From positions 62,001 to 126,000 of the forward strand of contig CANMHT010000006.1 in NCBI GenBank assembly GCA_947497755.1: DNA of 64,000 nt. The letters are read 5' to 3'. The notes under the pieces were generated by a model. That model saw only the letters and a program-made list of their open reading frames with translations, made no database searches and was not told the origin of the DNA. Below, in pieces: positions 15,605 to 25,334 of this stretch. The translations under genes were made by a program, and so were the position numbers. This stretch comes from an uncultured Polaribacter sp. (GTDB lineage Bacteria > Bacteroidota > Bacteroidia > Flavobacteriales > Flavobacteriaceae). Within the stretch, counting starts at the first letter, position 1. Every line of letters begins with the position of its first letter.

Positions 15605-17839
15605 TTAATCATTTTTTTGTTCTCTAGGTTTTCTATTATCTCTTCGATTGTCTCGATTACGATTATCTCTACTTTTATTGTCTTTTCTGTTATTGTCTCT
15701 CGGTGGCCTTGCAACATAACCTTCTGGTTTAGGTAAAATGGCTTTACGAGATACTTTTTCTTTACGAGTTCTAGAGTCAATTCCGAAATACTTTACATCA
15801 AAAATGTCTCCTAGCTTCACTACGTCAGAAACATTTTCTGTACGTTCCCAAGCTAATTCGCTAACATGTAATAATACTTCGTTACCCGGAGCTTCTGTAT
15901 ATTCTACAACAGCACCAAAGTCTAACATCTTAATCACTTTAACTTCGTAAATACTTCCTACTTCTGGTTTAAATAACATGGCGTCAATACGAGCAATTAC
16001 TGCATCAATACCTTCTGCATTTGTTCCTAGAATTTCTACAATTCCTTCTTCAGTAACAGGATCTTCATTAATTACAATAGTTGTTTCAGTTTCTTTTTGT
16101 AATTCTTGGATGTGTTTTCCTCCTGGTCCAATAAATGCACCAATCATATCATTAGGAATTACTCTTGTAACCATTTTTGGAGCATGAGCTTTTACATCTG
16201 CATTTGGAGTAGCAATAGTATCTGTTAGTTTAGATAAAATATGTAAGCGACCATCTCTAGCTTGTTTTAATGCATTCACTAAAATCTCGTAACTTAATCC
16301 TTTGATTTTAATATCCATTTGACAAGCAGTGATTCCTTCTGCTGTACCTGTAACTTTAAAGTCCATATCTCCTAAGTGATCTTCATCACCTAAGATGTCA
16401 GATAATACAGCATAACGATCTCCATCAGAAATTAATCCCATTGCAATCCCAGAAACAGGTTTCTTTAACTGAACTCCAGCATCCATTAAAGCCATTGTAC
16501 CAGAGCAAACTGTTGCCATAGAAGAAGATCCATTAGATTCTAATACTTCAGATACAACTCTAACTGTATATGGACAATCTGCAGGAATCATTCCTTTTAA
16601 TGCTCTTTGTGCTAAGTTTCCGTGTCCAATTTCTCTACGAGATGTACCTCTTAAAGGTCTAGCTTCTCCTGTAGAAAAAGGAGGGAAGTTATAGTGTAAA
16701 TAGAATGTTTCTTCACCTTCATAAGATGGCATATCAATTTGATTAGCTTCTCTAGAAGTTCCTAAAGTTACTGTAGCTAAAGCTTGTGTTTCTCCACGGG
16801 TAAAGATAGAAGAACCGTGAGTTGATGGTAAATAATCTACCTCACACCAAATAGGTCTAATATCTGTTGTTTTACGTCCATCTAAACGTAATCCTTCAGA
16901 TAAAGTTAAATCTCTAATCGCAGCTTTTTGTGCTTTGTTATAATATTTAGACACCAATCCACCAAAGTCTTCTAATTCTTCTTCAGTGAAAGTAGCTATA
17001 ATTTCTTCTTTAATTTCTGAAAAAGCCATTCCTCTTTCTTTTTTAGAAGAACCTGCTTTTGCAATAGCATATACTTTATCGTAAGCTAAATCATGAATTT
17101 TTTGAGCTAACTCTTCATCTTCTCTTTCTGGCTCATATTCACGTGTTTCTTTTTTACCAAATGCTTCTGCTAATGCTGTTTGTGCAGCACATTGTACTTT
17201 AATAGCTTCGTGTGCAAATTTAATTGCATCTGCCATTTCTTCTTCAGAACATTCGTCCATTTCTCCTTCTACCATCATTACAGAATCGGTAGAAGCACCA
17301 ACCATCATGTCAATATCAGCTTCAGCTAATTGAGTTCTGTTAGGGTTGATGATAAATTCACCATTTACTCTTGCTACACGAACTTCAGAGATAGGTGTTT
17401 CAAAAGGAATATCAGATAATTGAATTGCAGCAGAAGCAGCTAATCCAGCTAAAGCATCTGGCATAACATTAGGGTCATGAGACATTAATTGAATCATTAC
17501 CTGTGTTTCTGCATGATAGTCTTTTGGAAATAATGGTCGTAGTACACGATCTACTAAACGCATTGTTAAAATTTCTCCATCACTTGGTCTTGCTTCTCTT
17601 TTAAAGAAACCACCAGGATATCTTCCTGCAGCAGCAAATTTTTCTCTATAATCAACAGTTAAAGGTAAAAAGTCTACATCTGCTTGTTGGTAGTTAGAAA
17701 CTACTGTACATAATAACATTGCATCTCCCATTCTTACAACAACCGAACCGTGTGCTTGTTTTGCAAGTTTACCGGTTTCTAATGAGATGGTTCTTCCATC
17801 TCCAAGGTCTATAACCTCGTTAAATACTTTTGGAATCAT
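15605..17839 (-). CDS. pnp: Polyribonucleotide nucleotidyltransferase
   Basis: Phosphorolytic 3'-5' exoribonuclease that degrades mRNA. The 744-residue protein has two RNase PH domains (about 10-140 and 320-460), a helical linker between, a KH domain with [10 protein letters not shown], and an S1 domain ([20 protein letters not shown]). It ends in a tail of about 40 residues made almost wholly of Arg, Asn, Asp and Lys ([14 protein letters not shown]), likely disordered and RNA-binding. rpsO lies 190 bases upstream with a terminator between, the common rpsO-pnp order. Confidence 0.97.
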   Translation of the reverse strand: MIPKVFNEVIDLGDGRTISLETGKLAKQAHGSVVVRMGDAMLLCTVVSNYQQADVDFLPLTVDYREKFAAAGRYPGGFFKREARPSDGEILTMRLVDRVLRPLFPKDYHAETQVMIQLMSHDPNVMPDALAGLAASAAIQLSDIPFETPISEVRVARVNGEFIINPNRTQLAEADIDMMVGASTDSVMMVEGEMDECSEEEMADAIKFAHEAIKVQCAAQTALAEAFGKKETREYEPEREDEELAQKIHDLAYDKVYAIAKAGSSKKERGMAFSEIKEEIIATFTEEELEDFGGLVSKYYNKAQKAAIRDLTLSEGLRLDGRKTTDIRPIWCEVDYLPSTHGSSIFTRGETQALATVTLGTSREANQIDMPSYEGEETFYLHYNFPPFSTGEARPLRGTSRREIGHGNLAQRALKGMIPADCPYTVRVVSEVLESNGSSSMATVCSGTMALMDAGVQLKKPVSGIAMGLISDGDRYAVLSDILGDEDHLGDMDFKVTGTAEGITACQMDIKIKGLSYEILVNALKQARDGRLHILSKLTDTIATPNADVKAHAPKMVTRVIPNDMIGAFIGPGGKHIQELQKETETTIVINEDPVTEEGIVEILGTNAEGIDAVIARIDAMLFKPEVGSIYEVKVIKMLDFGAVVEYTEAPGNEVLLHVSELAWERTENVSDVVKLGDIFDVKYFGIDSRTRKEKVSRKAILPKPEGYVARPPRDNNRKDNKSRDNRNRDNRRDNRKPREQKND

Positions 17840-17990
17840 ACTTTTAATTCTAAATTTTTACTAATTAATACGTTGTGTTGTTGTTCTGTTGTTGTTTTTC
17901 CAATGGAAATCAAAATTGTCGTTACCAATTTTGAGATTTTTATATAAAAACTCTAGTTGTTAGTTAGAGTGTATTATTCTTTAAAATAAA

Positions 17991-18018
17991 AAAGAGGCAC
18001 GTTTATAGAGCCTCTTTT
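17991..18018 (-). terminator. Terminator after rpsO
   Basis: AAAGAGGC (17991-17998) pairs with GCCTCTTT (18010-18017) around an 11-base loop. On the minus strand it sits 12 bases past the rpsO stop, so pnp needs its own promoter or readthrough. Confidence 0.8.
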
Positions 18019-18029
18019 TTTGTTAGGTT

Positions 18030-18299
18030 TTATTTTCTAATTCCTAATTCTTTAATAATAGCACGATATCTTGTGATATCAGTTTTCTTTAAGTAATCTA
18101 ATAAGCTTCTACGCTTACCTACCAATTTAACTAATGAACGCTCTGTATTGTAATCTTTACGATTGTTTTTTAAGTGCTCTGTTAAGTGATTAATTCTAAA
18201 AGTGAACAATGCAATTTGTCCTTCTGAATTTCCAGTGTCATTTGCTGACTTACCGTGCTTTGCAAAGATTTGCTCTTTGATTTCTTTTGTTAAATACAT
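18030..18299 (-). CDS. rpsO: 30S ribosomal protein S15
   Basis: An 89-residue primary 16S rRNA-binding protein. The conserved segments are GSGE-like GNSEGQIALFTFRINHLTEHL, NRKDYNTERSLVKLVGKRRSLLDYL and the TRYRAIIKELGIRK end. In other bacteria S15 represses its own mRNA by binding the leader. Here a perfect small hairpin lies at the probable 5' end of the leader (18332-18350). Confidence 0.97.
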   Translation of the reverse strand: MYLTKEIKEQIFAKHGKSANDTGNSEGQIALFTFRINHLTEHLKNNRKDYNTERSLVKLVGKRRSLLDYLKKTDITRYRAIIKELGIRK

Positions 18300-18331
18300 G
18301 CCAATATTGTTTTAAATGATTTTTATGTACA

Positions 18332-18363
18332 TCAATGATTTTTTCATTGAAGCTGCAAATATA
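18332..18363 (-). promoter_or_regulatory. -7 element and leader hairpin of rpsO
   Basis: On the minus strand TATATTTG (18363-18356) fits TAnnTTTG. It is followed at once by TCAATGA-N5-TCATTGA (18350-18332), a perfect 7-base inverted repeat that would lie at the very start of the transcript. The ATG is at 18299. Confidence 0.5.
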
Positions 18364-18454
18364 CAATTATTTTTATTTTTTTGACTTATTATAAGTTCAA
18401 TTAATATTTTTGTTTTTTAGTCTAAAAAACTGAAATAAAGTGTGTTAAATAAAA

Positions 18455-18477
18455 AAAAGAGCCGAAAGGCTCTTTTT
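18455..18477 (-). terminator. Terminator after accD
   Basis: AAAGAGCC (18456-18463), GAAA tetraloop (18464-18467), GGCTCTTT (18468-18475), with A and T runs outside. It lies directly after the accD stop. Confidence 0.88.
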
Positions 18478-19335
18478 TTATTTTCTTATTGGTAGATTTT
18501 GAATTAAATCTATATATAAGTTCACTTGTTTCTTTAAATTCTTACGTTCATAAATTGCATCTAAGAATCCATGTTCTAGTAAAAATTCTGAACGTTGGAA
18601 ACCTTCAGGTAAATCCTTACCAGTTGTGTCTTTTACAACTCTAGGTCCAGCAAACCCAATTAAAGCATTTGGTTCTGCAATATTAATATCTCCTAACATG
18701 GCATAAGAAGCAGTAGTTCCTCCTGTTGTAGGATCTGTACATAATGAGATGTATGGAATTTTTATTTCTGCTAATTGTGCTAATTTAGAAGATGTTTTAA
18801 CCAACTGCATTAAAGATAATGAGGCTTCTTGCATACGAGCACCACCAGATTTAGAAATCATTAAAAATGGAATTCTATTTTCTATTGAATGATTAATTGC
18901 TCTCGCGATTTTTTCTCCTACTACAGATCCCATAGATCCTCCAATAAAAGAAAAGTCCATGGCAGCAATCACCAAATCTTTACCTAAAGATTTACCTACA
19001 GCCGTTCTTACAGCATCTTTTAATCCTGTTTTTTCTTGTGCAGCTTTTAATCTATCTGGATATTTTTTAGAATCTTCAAATTTTAAAGAATCAACAGCCG
19101 TTAATTTAGCATCTAATTCTGTAAACTCGTTGTTGTCAAAAAACAACTCGAAATATTCTTTACTTCCAATTCTTACATGGTATCCGTCTTCTGGACTAAC
19201 GTATAAATTACTCTTTAATTCTTCTGTGTCTATAATTTTACCACTAGGAGTTTTATACCACAATCCTTTGGGCGTATCCTTCTTGTCTTCTGTAGCGGTA
19301 TGTATTCCTTTATCTTTTCTTTTAAACCAAGCCAT
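18478..19335 (-). CDS. accD: Acetyl-CoA carboxylase carboxyltransferase subunit beta, zinc ribbon degenerate
   Basis: Transfers carboxyl from biotin to acetyl-CoA with AccA, giving malonyl-CoA for fatty acid synthesis. The 285-residue protein has the crotonase-type core with [17 protein letters not shown], the SGGARMQEA oxyanion region and [16 protein letters not shown]. The usual N-terminal Cys4 zinc ribbon is present in outline ([12 protein letters not shown]...[14 protein letters not shown], residues 25-55) but has no Cys: Thr29, Ser31/Gly32, Ser47 and Asp50 stand where ligands are expected. This mirrors DnaG in this window. The rest of the enzyme looks normal, so it is very likely active. 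Confidence 0.96.
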   Translation of the reverse strand: MAWFKRKDKGIHTATEDKKDTPKGLWYKTPSGKIIDTEELKSNLYVSPEDGYHVRIGSKEYFELFFDNNEFTELDAKLTAVDSLKFEDSKKYPDRLKAAQEKTGLKDAVRTAVGKSLGKDLVIAAMDFSFIGGSMGSVVGEKIARAINHSIENRIPFLMISKSGGARMQEASLSLMQLVKTSSKLAQLAEIKIPYISLCTDPTTGGTTASYAMLGDINIAEPNALIGFAGPRVVKDTTGKDLPEGFQRSEFLLEHGFLDAIYERKNLKKQVNLYIDLIQNLPIRK

Positions 19336-19395
19336 ATGCTATTGTTTTAGATTTAGTGTTTGATAATTATCGACAAAAATAAACTATCTTATTGA

Positions 19396-20466
19396 TTAAG
19401 CAAGTGTATTTACATTGTTTAAATCTTCAAACGATGTTTTTAAACGTTTTTTAAATGTCAATTCTCCTTCACGCAACCATTTTCTTGGGTCGTAGTATTT
19501 TTTATTTGGCAAATCTGCTCCTTCAGGGTTTCCAATTTGAGTTTTTAAATACTCATTTTTAGCATTGATATAATCTCTAATTCCTTCTGTATAGGCAAAT
19601 TGAAGATCAGTGTCAATATTCATTTTAACAACTCCATAATCTATTGCTTCTCTAATTTCTTCTAAAGTAGAACCAGATCCTCCATGGAAAACAAAGTCAA
19701 TAGTGTTATGAGGTACATTGTACTTTTCTGAAATATATTCTTGAGAGTTCTTTAAAATTTTTGGAGTTAATTTTACATTTCCTGGTTTGTAAACTCCATG
19801 TACATTTCCAAAAGCAGCAGCAATAGTAAATTTTGGACTTACTTTCATTAATTCTTCATAAGCATAAGCAACTTCTTCTGGTTGTGTATATAATTTAGAA
19901 ACATCCACATCAGAATTGTCAACACCATCTTCTTCTCCTCCAGTAATTCCTAACTCGATTTCTAAAGTCATACCTATCTTACTCATTCTAGCTAAGTACT
20001 CTTTACAAATTTCGATGTTCTCTTCTATTGGTTCTTCAGATAAATCAATCATGTGAGAACTATATAAAGGTTTGCCAGTTTCAGCAAAATGCTTTTCGCT
20101 TGCATCTAATAAACCATCAATCCAAGGTAATAATTTTTTTGCTGCATGATCAGTATGTAAAATTACAGGAACTCCATAAGCTTCTGCTAATAAATGTACA
20201 TGTTTAGCTCCAGCAACTGCTCCAGCAATCGCTGCTTGTTGATTTTCATTTGATAAACCTTTACCAGCGTTAAAGTGAGCACCACCATTAGAAAATTGTA
20301 TGATTACAGGAGAGTTTAAATCTCTTGCAGTTTCTAAAACTGAATTTACAGTTGTTGATCCTGTTACATTTACTGCAGGTAAAGCAAATCCTTTTTCTTT
20401 GGCTAGTTTAAAAATTTCTTGAACTGCATCTCCTGTTGCTACTCCTGGTTGTATTGAATGATTCAT
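19396..20466 (-). CDS. fbaA: Class II fructose-bisphosphate aldolase
   Basis: Zinc-dependent cleavage of fructose 1,6-bisphosphate in glycolysis, reversed in gluconeogenesis. The 356-residue protein contains the metal-binding LHTDHAAK segment, the LEIELGITGGEEDG loop, and VFHGGSGS, which binds phosphate. I chose the ATG at 20466 (MNHSIQPGVATG) rather than an upstream in-frame start 12 codons earlier, because it gives the usual class IIa length. It lies 60 bases upstream of accD with no clear terminator between, so accD may be partly co-transcribed. Confidence 0.95.
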   Translation of the reverse strand: MNHSIQPGVATGDAVQEIFKLAKEKGFALPAVNVTGSTTVNSVLETARDLNSPVIIQFSNGGAHFNAGKGLSNENQQAAIAGAVAGAKHVHLLAEAYGVPVILHTDHAAKKLLPWIDGLLDASEKHFAETGKPLYSSHMIDLSEEPIEENIEICKEYLARMSKIGMTLEIELGITGGEEDGVDNSDVDVSKLYTQPEEVAYAYEELMKVSPKFTIAAAFGNVHGVYKPGNVKLTPKILKNSQEYISEKYNVPHNTIDFVFHGGSGSTLEEIREAIDYGVVKMNIDTDLQFAYTEGIRDYINAKNEYLKTQIGNPEGADLPNKKYYDPRKWLREGELTFKKRLKTSFEDLNNVNTLA

Positions 20467-20589
20467 GTTGTGTTGTTTGGATTTATCAAAAATTATAAGC
20501 ACAAAACTAGGTAATTTTTAAATAATTAATAATGGTTTTGTACTATTTTATCTACTAAAATAACGAAAACGATATCGGTTTTAAAAAGT

Positions 20590-23079
20590 TTAAAAAGGAT
20601 AATTTATACCAATATTATATACGGCATTATTAAAATTAAAGTTTCTAAACCATTTAGAACCATTTAAATAAGGTTCGTGAGTTTTGAAACCAATATCTAA
20701 TCTTAAAATTAAGAAATTAAAGTCATATCTCGCACCAAAACCAGATCCAACAGCAATTTGTTTTAACGATGATAGGCTATTAAATTTTGCTCTTTCATCT
20801 ACAAAACTAGAATTGGTAATATCCCATATGTTTCCAGCATCAATAAATAAAGCACCTTTTAAACTGCTAATTAAATCAAAACGATATTCTAAACTGGTTA
20901 AAAACTTAAAGTTTCCAACATTGTATTCCAATCCTTGAGGAGTAGAACCTAAGCCTAATTCATAGGTTCTCCAAGCTCTAATATCATTTGATCCCCCAGC
21001 AAAATAGCTTTTGGTGAAAGGAATGTCAGACTTCCCATAAGCAAGTATCACTCCTAAAAAAGATCTAAATCCTAAAACAGAATTTCTTGAGACATCCCAA
21101 AATCTTTTGTATTCTATATCAGTTTTAAAGTATTGCGCAATTGGTGTATCAGCAATAGTTTTCACACCATTTGCATTGGTTTGATTGCTTAATAAGGAAA
21201 CAAAATTTCCCGAGTTTGCTACTCTTACTTTGAAAAAAGAAAAATTATTGTCCTTATAATTAGATTGACTATTATATGTATAAGAATAAGCAATCGTTGG
21301 AATGATGAAATTAGAAGTAATAATATTGTACCTGTTATTTACATTTAAATTATCTCTGTATTCTGTTGGGTTGTCTACTTGAAATTGTGAATCAGCCATA
21401 ACCAATCGCATCATTTCGGGAGCATTGGCTGTAGTTAAAGAGAAATTATTAAACTTAGCAGCAATTGGTTTTAACTTGTTGAATTCAGAACTGTAAATAT
21501 TAAAGTATTCTCTATTATTTAAATTTCGAATGTACTGAACATTAAATAGTTCTAAATTGATGGATTTCTTCTGATTAAATTTCCAATTGTAATTAATATT
21601 AGCATTGATAGTTTGTCTGTCCAATCCAATATTTTTCTGAATGGCTGTACCAACAGAAAACAATGTTTTTGGAGACATTTCTTTAGGGACTAATCTGTTG
21701 AGTCCAAATGGAGCAAAAAATCTAGGTATTTCTAAAGACAAGTCAACTCCTAATTCCCAAGCGTTGAAAAAACCATTAGAGTTTCCTGGTTGTGTTGAGG
21801 TATTAAAAAACGAACCAGTAAACGAAAATTTAAATAACTCGGCGCCTTTAAAAGAATTTCTATTAGTTGCAGAAATTTTACCAGCAACACCAAGTTTTCT
21901 AATATTAGAATGTGTTAGTTCTGTTTCTGCTCCTAGGGTATATTTTTCTTGAGGAGTTAATCGAATATTAGCAACTAATAAAGAATCTGAATTTTCAATT
22001 TGTTGATAGTTAATGCTAATTGCTTTAAAATTATTTAAAGATTTTAAATGATTACGAGTTAGGTTTCTTAAAGTATCTGAATAAATTTGATTGGCTTTTA
22101 TAAAAAATGATTGTGCCAAATATTTTGGATTGTAACGTAGTTTTTTATGTGCATAAAATTGTAATCCATTGTAAGATATAGAATCTAAATAAGGCTCTCC
22201 TTCTTGATTATAAGAATAATCAGTATAAATATTTACTCTCGATATTTTCTGAATCTGAAATGGTTTTGATACACGTTTTCCATTTTTTTCTTCAATGTAA
22301 TTTTCTTGGATTGTGGTAATTACATTGGTTTTTGTGCCAACAGTATCTATGTCATCAAAGGTTAGGTAGCTGTTAGTGAAATGGTAAATTCCAGAGTTTC
22401 GATACATTTTTACAATCCTTTCAGCTTCTTTAATAAAGTTGTCTTGATTGTATTGATCTCCTGTTTTTAAAAAAGTGTTAATCGTGTCTCTTTGATAAAT
22501 CGCTTTTAATATTGAGGATGGAATATTGGTAGAAATTGTATCAAGAAATAAAGGGTTGTTTTTGGTGATATAATAAGTAATCGCACCTTTTTTCTTTTTT
22601 AAAGAATCTTTTTTTGCAGTTACGGTGTTTTTCCAATATCCAATAGTTTTAAAATACGTATTTAGATTTCGGACAGTTTTTTTTGTTTTTAAATCATCAA
22701 TAATAACAGGAGATTCGCCATTCTTTAAAAACCAATTATTAAAGTTGATGTATGATTTGGCTACGCCAATACTTTGTTTTTCAGAAAAGAGATTTTTAAA
22801 AAACTTATATTTCTTTGGATTTGCTTTTCCCCATTCTTTAGGAGTTTTAGGTCCATTCGGATTTCCTAGGTTGTGAAAATATAGAGAAACAGGTAAGCCA
22901 ATTACTTTAGAGTTTGGTTTTTGAATTACATAATCATTCAGTTCAATATTTCTATTTTTTAAGCTATCTACAATAATGGTTGTAGATTTTAACAATTGCT
23001 CATTTTCTGCAACTCTTTTAACAGAATTACAAGAGGCAATAATTAATAAGATTAAAAAATAAAACGAAACTTTTTTCAT
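20590..23079 (-). CDS. tamL: TamL-type outer-membrane assembly lipoprotein (BamA/TamA superfamily)
   Basis: A large beta-barrel assembly protein, the lipid-anchored Bacteroidota counterpart of TamA. From ATG 23079 it is 829 residues with a lipoprotein signal peptide (lipobox IASC, Cys17). Residues about 20-390 hold POTRA-like repeats. The C-terminal half is a 16-strand BamA-type barrel with the conserved loop-6 region (KSYFAGGSNDIRAWRTYELG) and end (NNAVYNIGINYPF). In vivo it should act with the inner-membrane TamB-like partner, which is not in this window. It diverges from the trmH-type gene. TamL is the best name; BamA paralogue is the alternative. Confidence 0.88.
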   Translation of the reverse strand: MKKVSFYFLILLIIASCNSVKRVAENEQLLKSTTIIVDSLKNRNIELNDYVIQKPNSKVIGLPVSLYFHNLGNPNGPKTPKEWGKANPKKYKFFKNLFSEKQSIGVAKSYINFNNWFLKNGESPVIIDDLKTKKTVRNLNTYFKTIGYWKNTVTAKKDSLKKKKGAITYYITKNNPLFLDTISTNIPSSILKAIYQRDTINTFLKTGDQYNQDNFIKEAERIVKMYRNSGIYHFTNSYLTFDDIDTVGTKTNVITTIQENYIEEKNGKRVSKPFQIQKISRVNIYTDYSYNQEGEPYLDSISYNGLQFYAHKKLRYNPKYLAQSFFIKANQIYSDTLRNLTRNHLKSLNNFKAISINYQQIENSDSLLVANIRLTPQEKYTLGAETELTHSNIRKLGVAGKISATNRNSFKGAELFKFSFTGSFFNTSTQPGNSNGFFNAWELGVDLSLEIPRFFAPFGLNRLVPKEMSPKTLFSVGTAIQKNIGLDRQTINANINYNWKFNQKKSINLELFNVQYIRNLNNREYFNIYSSEFNKLKPIAAKFNNFSLTTANAPEMMRLVMADSQFQVDNPTEYRDNLNVNNRYNIITSNFIIPTIAYSYTYNSQSNYKDNNFSFFKVRVANSGNFVSLLSNQTNANGVKTIADTPIAQYFKTDIEYKRFWDVSRNSVLGFRSFLGVILAYGKSDIPFTKSYFAGGSNDIRAWRTYELGLGSTPQGLEYNVGNFKFLTSLEYRFDLISSLKGALFIDAGNIWDITNSSFVDERAKFNSLSSLKQIAVGSGFGARYDFNFLILRLDIGFKTHEPYLNGSKWFRNFNFNNAVYNIGINYPF

Positions 23080-23152
23080 TAGCTTTGTATGCACGATTTC
23101 CCCGTTTCAAAAGTACTATTTTTAGATGGGTTTTCTAATTTAAAATTAATTA

Positions 23153-23884
23153 ATGAGTTTATCAAAGAATCATATCAAACTTATAACAAGTTTACAACAA
23201 AAAAAGTATAGGCAAAAGCATAAATTATTTGTTGCAGAGGGTGTTAAGGTTGTAGAGGAATTCTTGAATTCTGATTTTGAGTGTGAAAGGGTTTTTGCGA
23301 CAGAGAATTATGAGTTTTCTGGATTGGAAGATAAACGAGTACTTATTTCTGATTTAGAATTAAAAAAGATTAGTCAGTTAAAAACACCTAATAAAGTATT
23401 GGGACTCTTTAAAATCCCAGAAAATCAAGAGTTAGGAAATCAAGGACTTGTTGTTGCTTTAGATGCGATTAATGATCCAGGGAATTTAGGAACAATTATT
23501 CGACTTTGTGATTGGTTCGGGGTTGATATATTAGTGTGTTCTAAAGACACGGTAGATTGTTACAATCAAAAAGTAGTGCAAGCTTCTATGGGTTCATTAA
23601 CTAGAGTAGCTATTGTGTATGGTGATTTGACTTCTTATTTAAAATCTACAAATTTACCAAGTTATATTGCTGATATGGATGGAACCAATGTGTATGAAAC
23701 TTCTTTACCAAAAGAAGCTATTTTAATTATGGGAAATGAAGCAAACGGAGTTTCTAAGGAAGTTAGAGAAATTGTTGATGCTAAAATCTCTATTCCACGA
23801 TTTGGAAAAATCCAAGAAACAGAAAGTTTAAATGTTGCTACAGCAACTGCAATTTTATTAAGCGAATTTAAGAGAGGTTTGTAA
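23153..23884 (+). CDS. SPOUT-family RNA 2'-O-methyltransferase (TrmH/RlmB type)
   Basis: A 243-residue RNA methyltransferase. Residues about 5-75 form the L30e-like substrate-binding domain (KKYRQKHKLFVAEGVKVVEE). The SPOUT catalytic domain has the three trefoil-knot motifs: NDPGNLGTIIRLCDWFG, LIMGNEANGVS and ESLNVATATAILLSEF. Target could be 23S rRNA or tRNA; sequence alone does not decide. It diverges from tamL with 73 bases between, and converges on porT with 7 bases between. Confidence 0.9.
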   Translation: MSLSKNHIKLITSLQQKKYRQKHKLFVAEGVKVVEEFLNSDFECERVFATENYEFSGLEDKRVLISDLELKKISQLKTPNKVLGLFKIPENQELGNQGLVVALDAINDPGNLGTIIRLCDWFGVDILVCSKDTVDCYNQKVVQASMGSLTRVAIVYGDLTSYLKSTNLPSYIADMDGTNVYETSLPKEAILIMGNEANGVSKEVREIVDAKISIPRFGKIQETESLNVATATAILLSEFKRGL

Positions 23885-23891
23885 CTGTATT

Positions 23892-24593
23892 TTATTCGAA
23901 AGCAAAATTTAAAAAGATACCTCGGGTTCCTAAGAAATTAATTGGAGATGTCCATTGACTATTAGTGTCAAGATCATATTTTAATTCATTGTTCATGGCA
24001 AATACTCCTCTAATTGAAGGAGAGAACTTAAAATAATTTAGATAAATGTCTATTCCAATTCCCACTTCGTACATATAATTGTAAGACTTCATTCTAAATT
24101 CACCACCAGCATTATCATTAGAATTCTTTTCATTACTAGAGAAGTTGTAATCCATAGAGATCCCTGCTAATACATAAGGTCTAACATTGTGCATTCTATC
24201 GGTACTAAACTTTAACACTAAAGGTAAATGTAAATATGTAGAACCAATTTCTCTAATACTATCTCTTTTGGTGTTAACATGTGTAAAGGCAAGTGTTTTA
24301 GAATTGCTAATAAGTCCAGGTTCAAAACGAAGATTTACATTTTTATGTAAGCGTAAATCAGCAATTAAACCAACATTAAAGCCGCTGGTGGCTTTTACAC
24401 TAACATTTGCATTAGCATAGTTGCTGTTTTTGTAATCAATTTTGAAATCGTTTTGATTTAGACCTAAGTAAAAACCATAGTGTAATAGCTTTTTATCAAA
24501 GTTAGGTTTGTTAATTACTCTATCGGCTTGAGCAAAAATTGAGCTCGAAGCAAAGATGAAAACTCCTAAAAATACAAACGATAATTTCTTCAT
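23892..24593 (-). CDS. porT: PorT family outer-membrane protein of the type IX secretion system
   Basis: A 233-residue outer-membrane protein needed for T9SS (PorT of Porphyromonas, SprT of Flavobacterium). It has a signal peptide (MKKLSFVFLGVFIFASSSIFAQA) and a small beta-barrel pattern: FYLGLNQNDFKI, FNVGLIADLRLHKNVNLRFEPGL (a segment strongly typical of the family), STYLHLPLVLKFS and RPYVLAGIS. Placement beside ubiE, 4 bases downstream of it, matches the order known from F. johnsoniae and separates it from generic PorT-like porins. Its exact mechanical role in T9SS is not established. Confidence 0.85.
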   Translation of the reverse strand: MKKLSFVFLGVFIFASSSIFAQADRVINKPNFDKKLLHYGFYLGLNQNDFKIDYKNSNYANANVSVKATSGFNVGLIADLRLHKNVNLRFEPGLISNSKTLAFTHVNTKRDSIREIGSTYLHLPLVLKFSTDRMHNVRPYVLAGISMDYNFSSNEKNSNDNAGGEFRMKSYNYMYEVGIGIDIYLNYFKFSPSIRGVFAMNNELKYDLDTNSQWTSPINFLGTRGIFLNFAFE

Positions 24594-24597
24594 TTTT

Positions 24598-25329
24598 TTA
24601 CTTAGTGGCAGTATAAATTGACGCTACTCCAAATGTTACAGGTTTGTCTGTTGCAGTAGTAAACCCGTTTTTTAGTAAAATATTGTTGAACTTTTCACCA
24701 AAAGGAAAAGAATTTGCAGATTCTGATAAATAAGAATAGGCAACTTTGTCTTTAGAGAATAGTTTTCCGATAATTGGTAATAACACAGAAGTGTGAAAAC
24801 GGTATCCTTGTTTAAAGGGAAACTTTGTCGGATTTGAGGTTTCTAATACAACAAAGGTTCCGCCAGGTTTTAAAACACGTCTAATTTCTTTTAAGCCTTT
24901 GTCAAGATTTGCAAAGTTACGAATTCCAAAAGACACAGTAATTGCATCAAAAGTATTGTCTTTAAAAGGCATATTTTCAGAATCCCCAACAACCATTTCT
25001 ATCGTGTCAGAAAGTTGAGCTTTGGCAATTTTTTGCCTTCCAACTTCTAGCATTCCTTCAGAAATATCTAGTCCAACAATTCTATCAGGATTTAAATTGG
25101 CCATCATGATAGCTAGGTCTCCAGTTCCAGTAGCAATATCTAAAATCTGTTTTGGGTTGTTTTTACCAACGATTGCGACAACTTTTTTACGCCATTTAAC
25201 ATCAATTCCGAATGAAATTACTCTGTTTAAACCATCGTAATTTTCTGAAATATTGTCAAACATTTGAGTAATCTGTTCTTTTTTGTCTTTGTCTGAATCT
25301 TTATAAGGTTTAATGTGTTCTGCTGACAT
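24598..25329 (-). CDS. ubiE: Demethylmenaquinone methyltransferase
   Basis: SAM-dependent C-methylation of demethylmenaquinone, the last step in menaquinone synthesis; also called MenG. The 243-residue class I methyltransferase has motif [26 protein letters not shown], the family signature [12 protein letters not shown] near residue 39 and [25 protein letters not shown]. Since Flavobacteriia use menaquinone and lack ubiquinone, the menaquinone reaction is the relevant one. It is 5 bases downstream of the NifU-type gene and 4 bases upstream of porT, so it is in a three-gene operon. Confidence 0.94.
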   Translation of the reverse strand: MSAEHIKPYKDSDKDKKEQITQMFDNISENYDGLNRVISFGIDVKWRKKVVAIVGKNNPKQILDIATGTGDLAIMMANLNPDRIVGLDISEGMLEVGRQKIAKAQLSDTIEMVVGDSENMPFKDNTFDAITVSFGIRNFANLDKGLKEIRRVLKPGGTFVVLETSNPTKFPFKQGYRFHTSVLLPIIGKLFSKDKVAYSYLSESANSFPFGEKFNNILLKNGFTTATDKPVTFGVASIYTATK

Positions 25330-25334
25330 AATTA

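Noticed and set aside
15589..15780. Separate small gene at the 3' end of pnp
   Set aside because: It is an alternative frame of the Arg/Asn/Asp-rich pnp tail; its repetitive sequence opens several frames.
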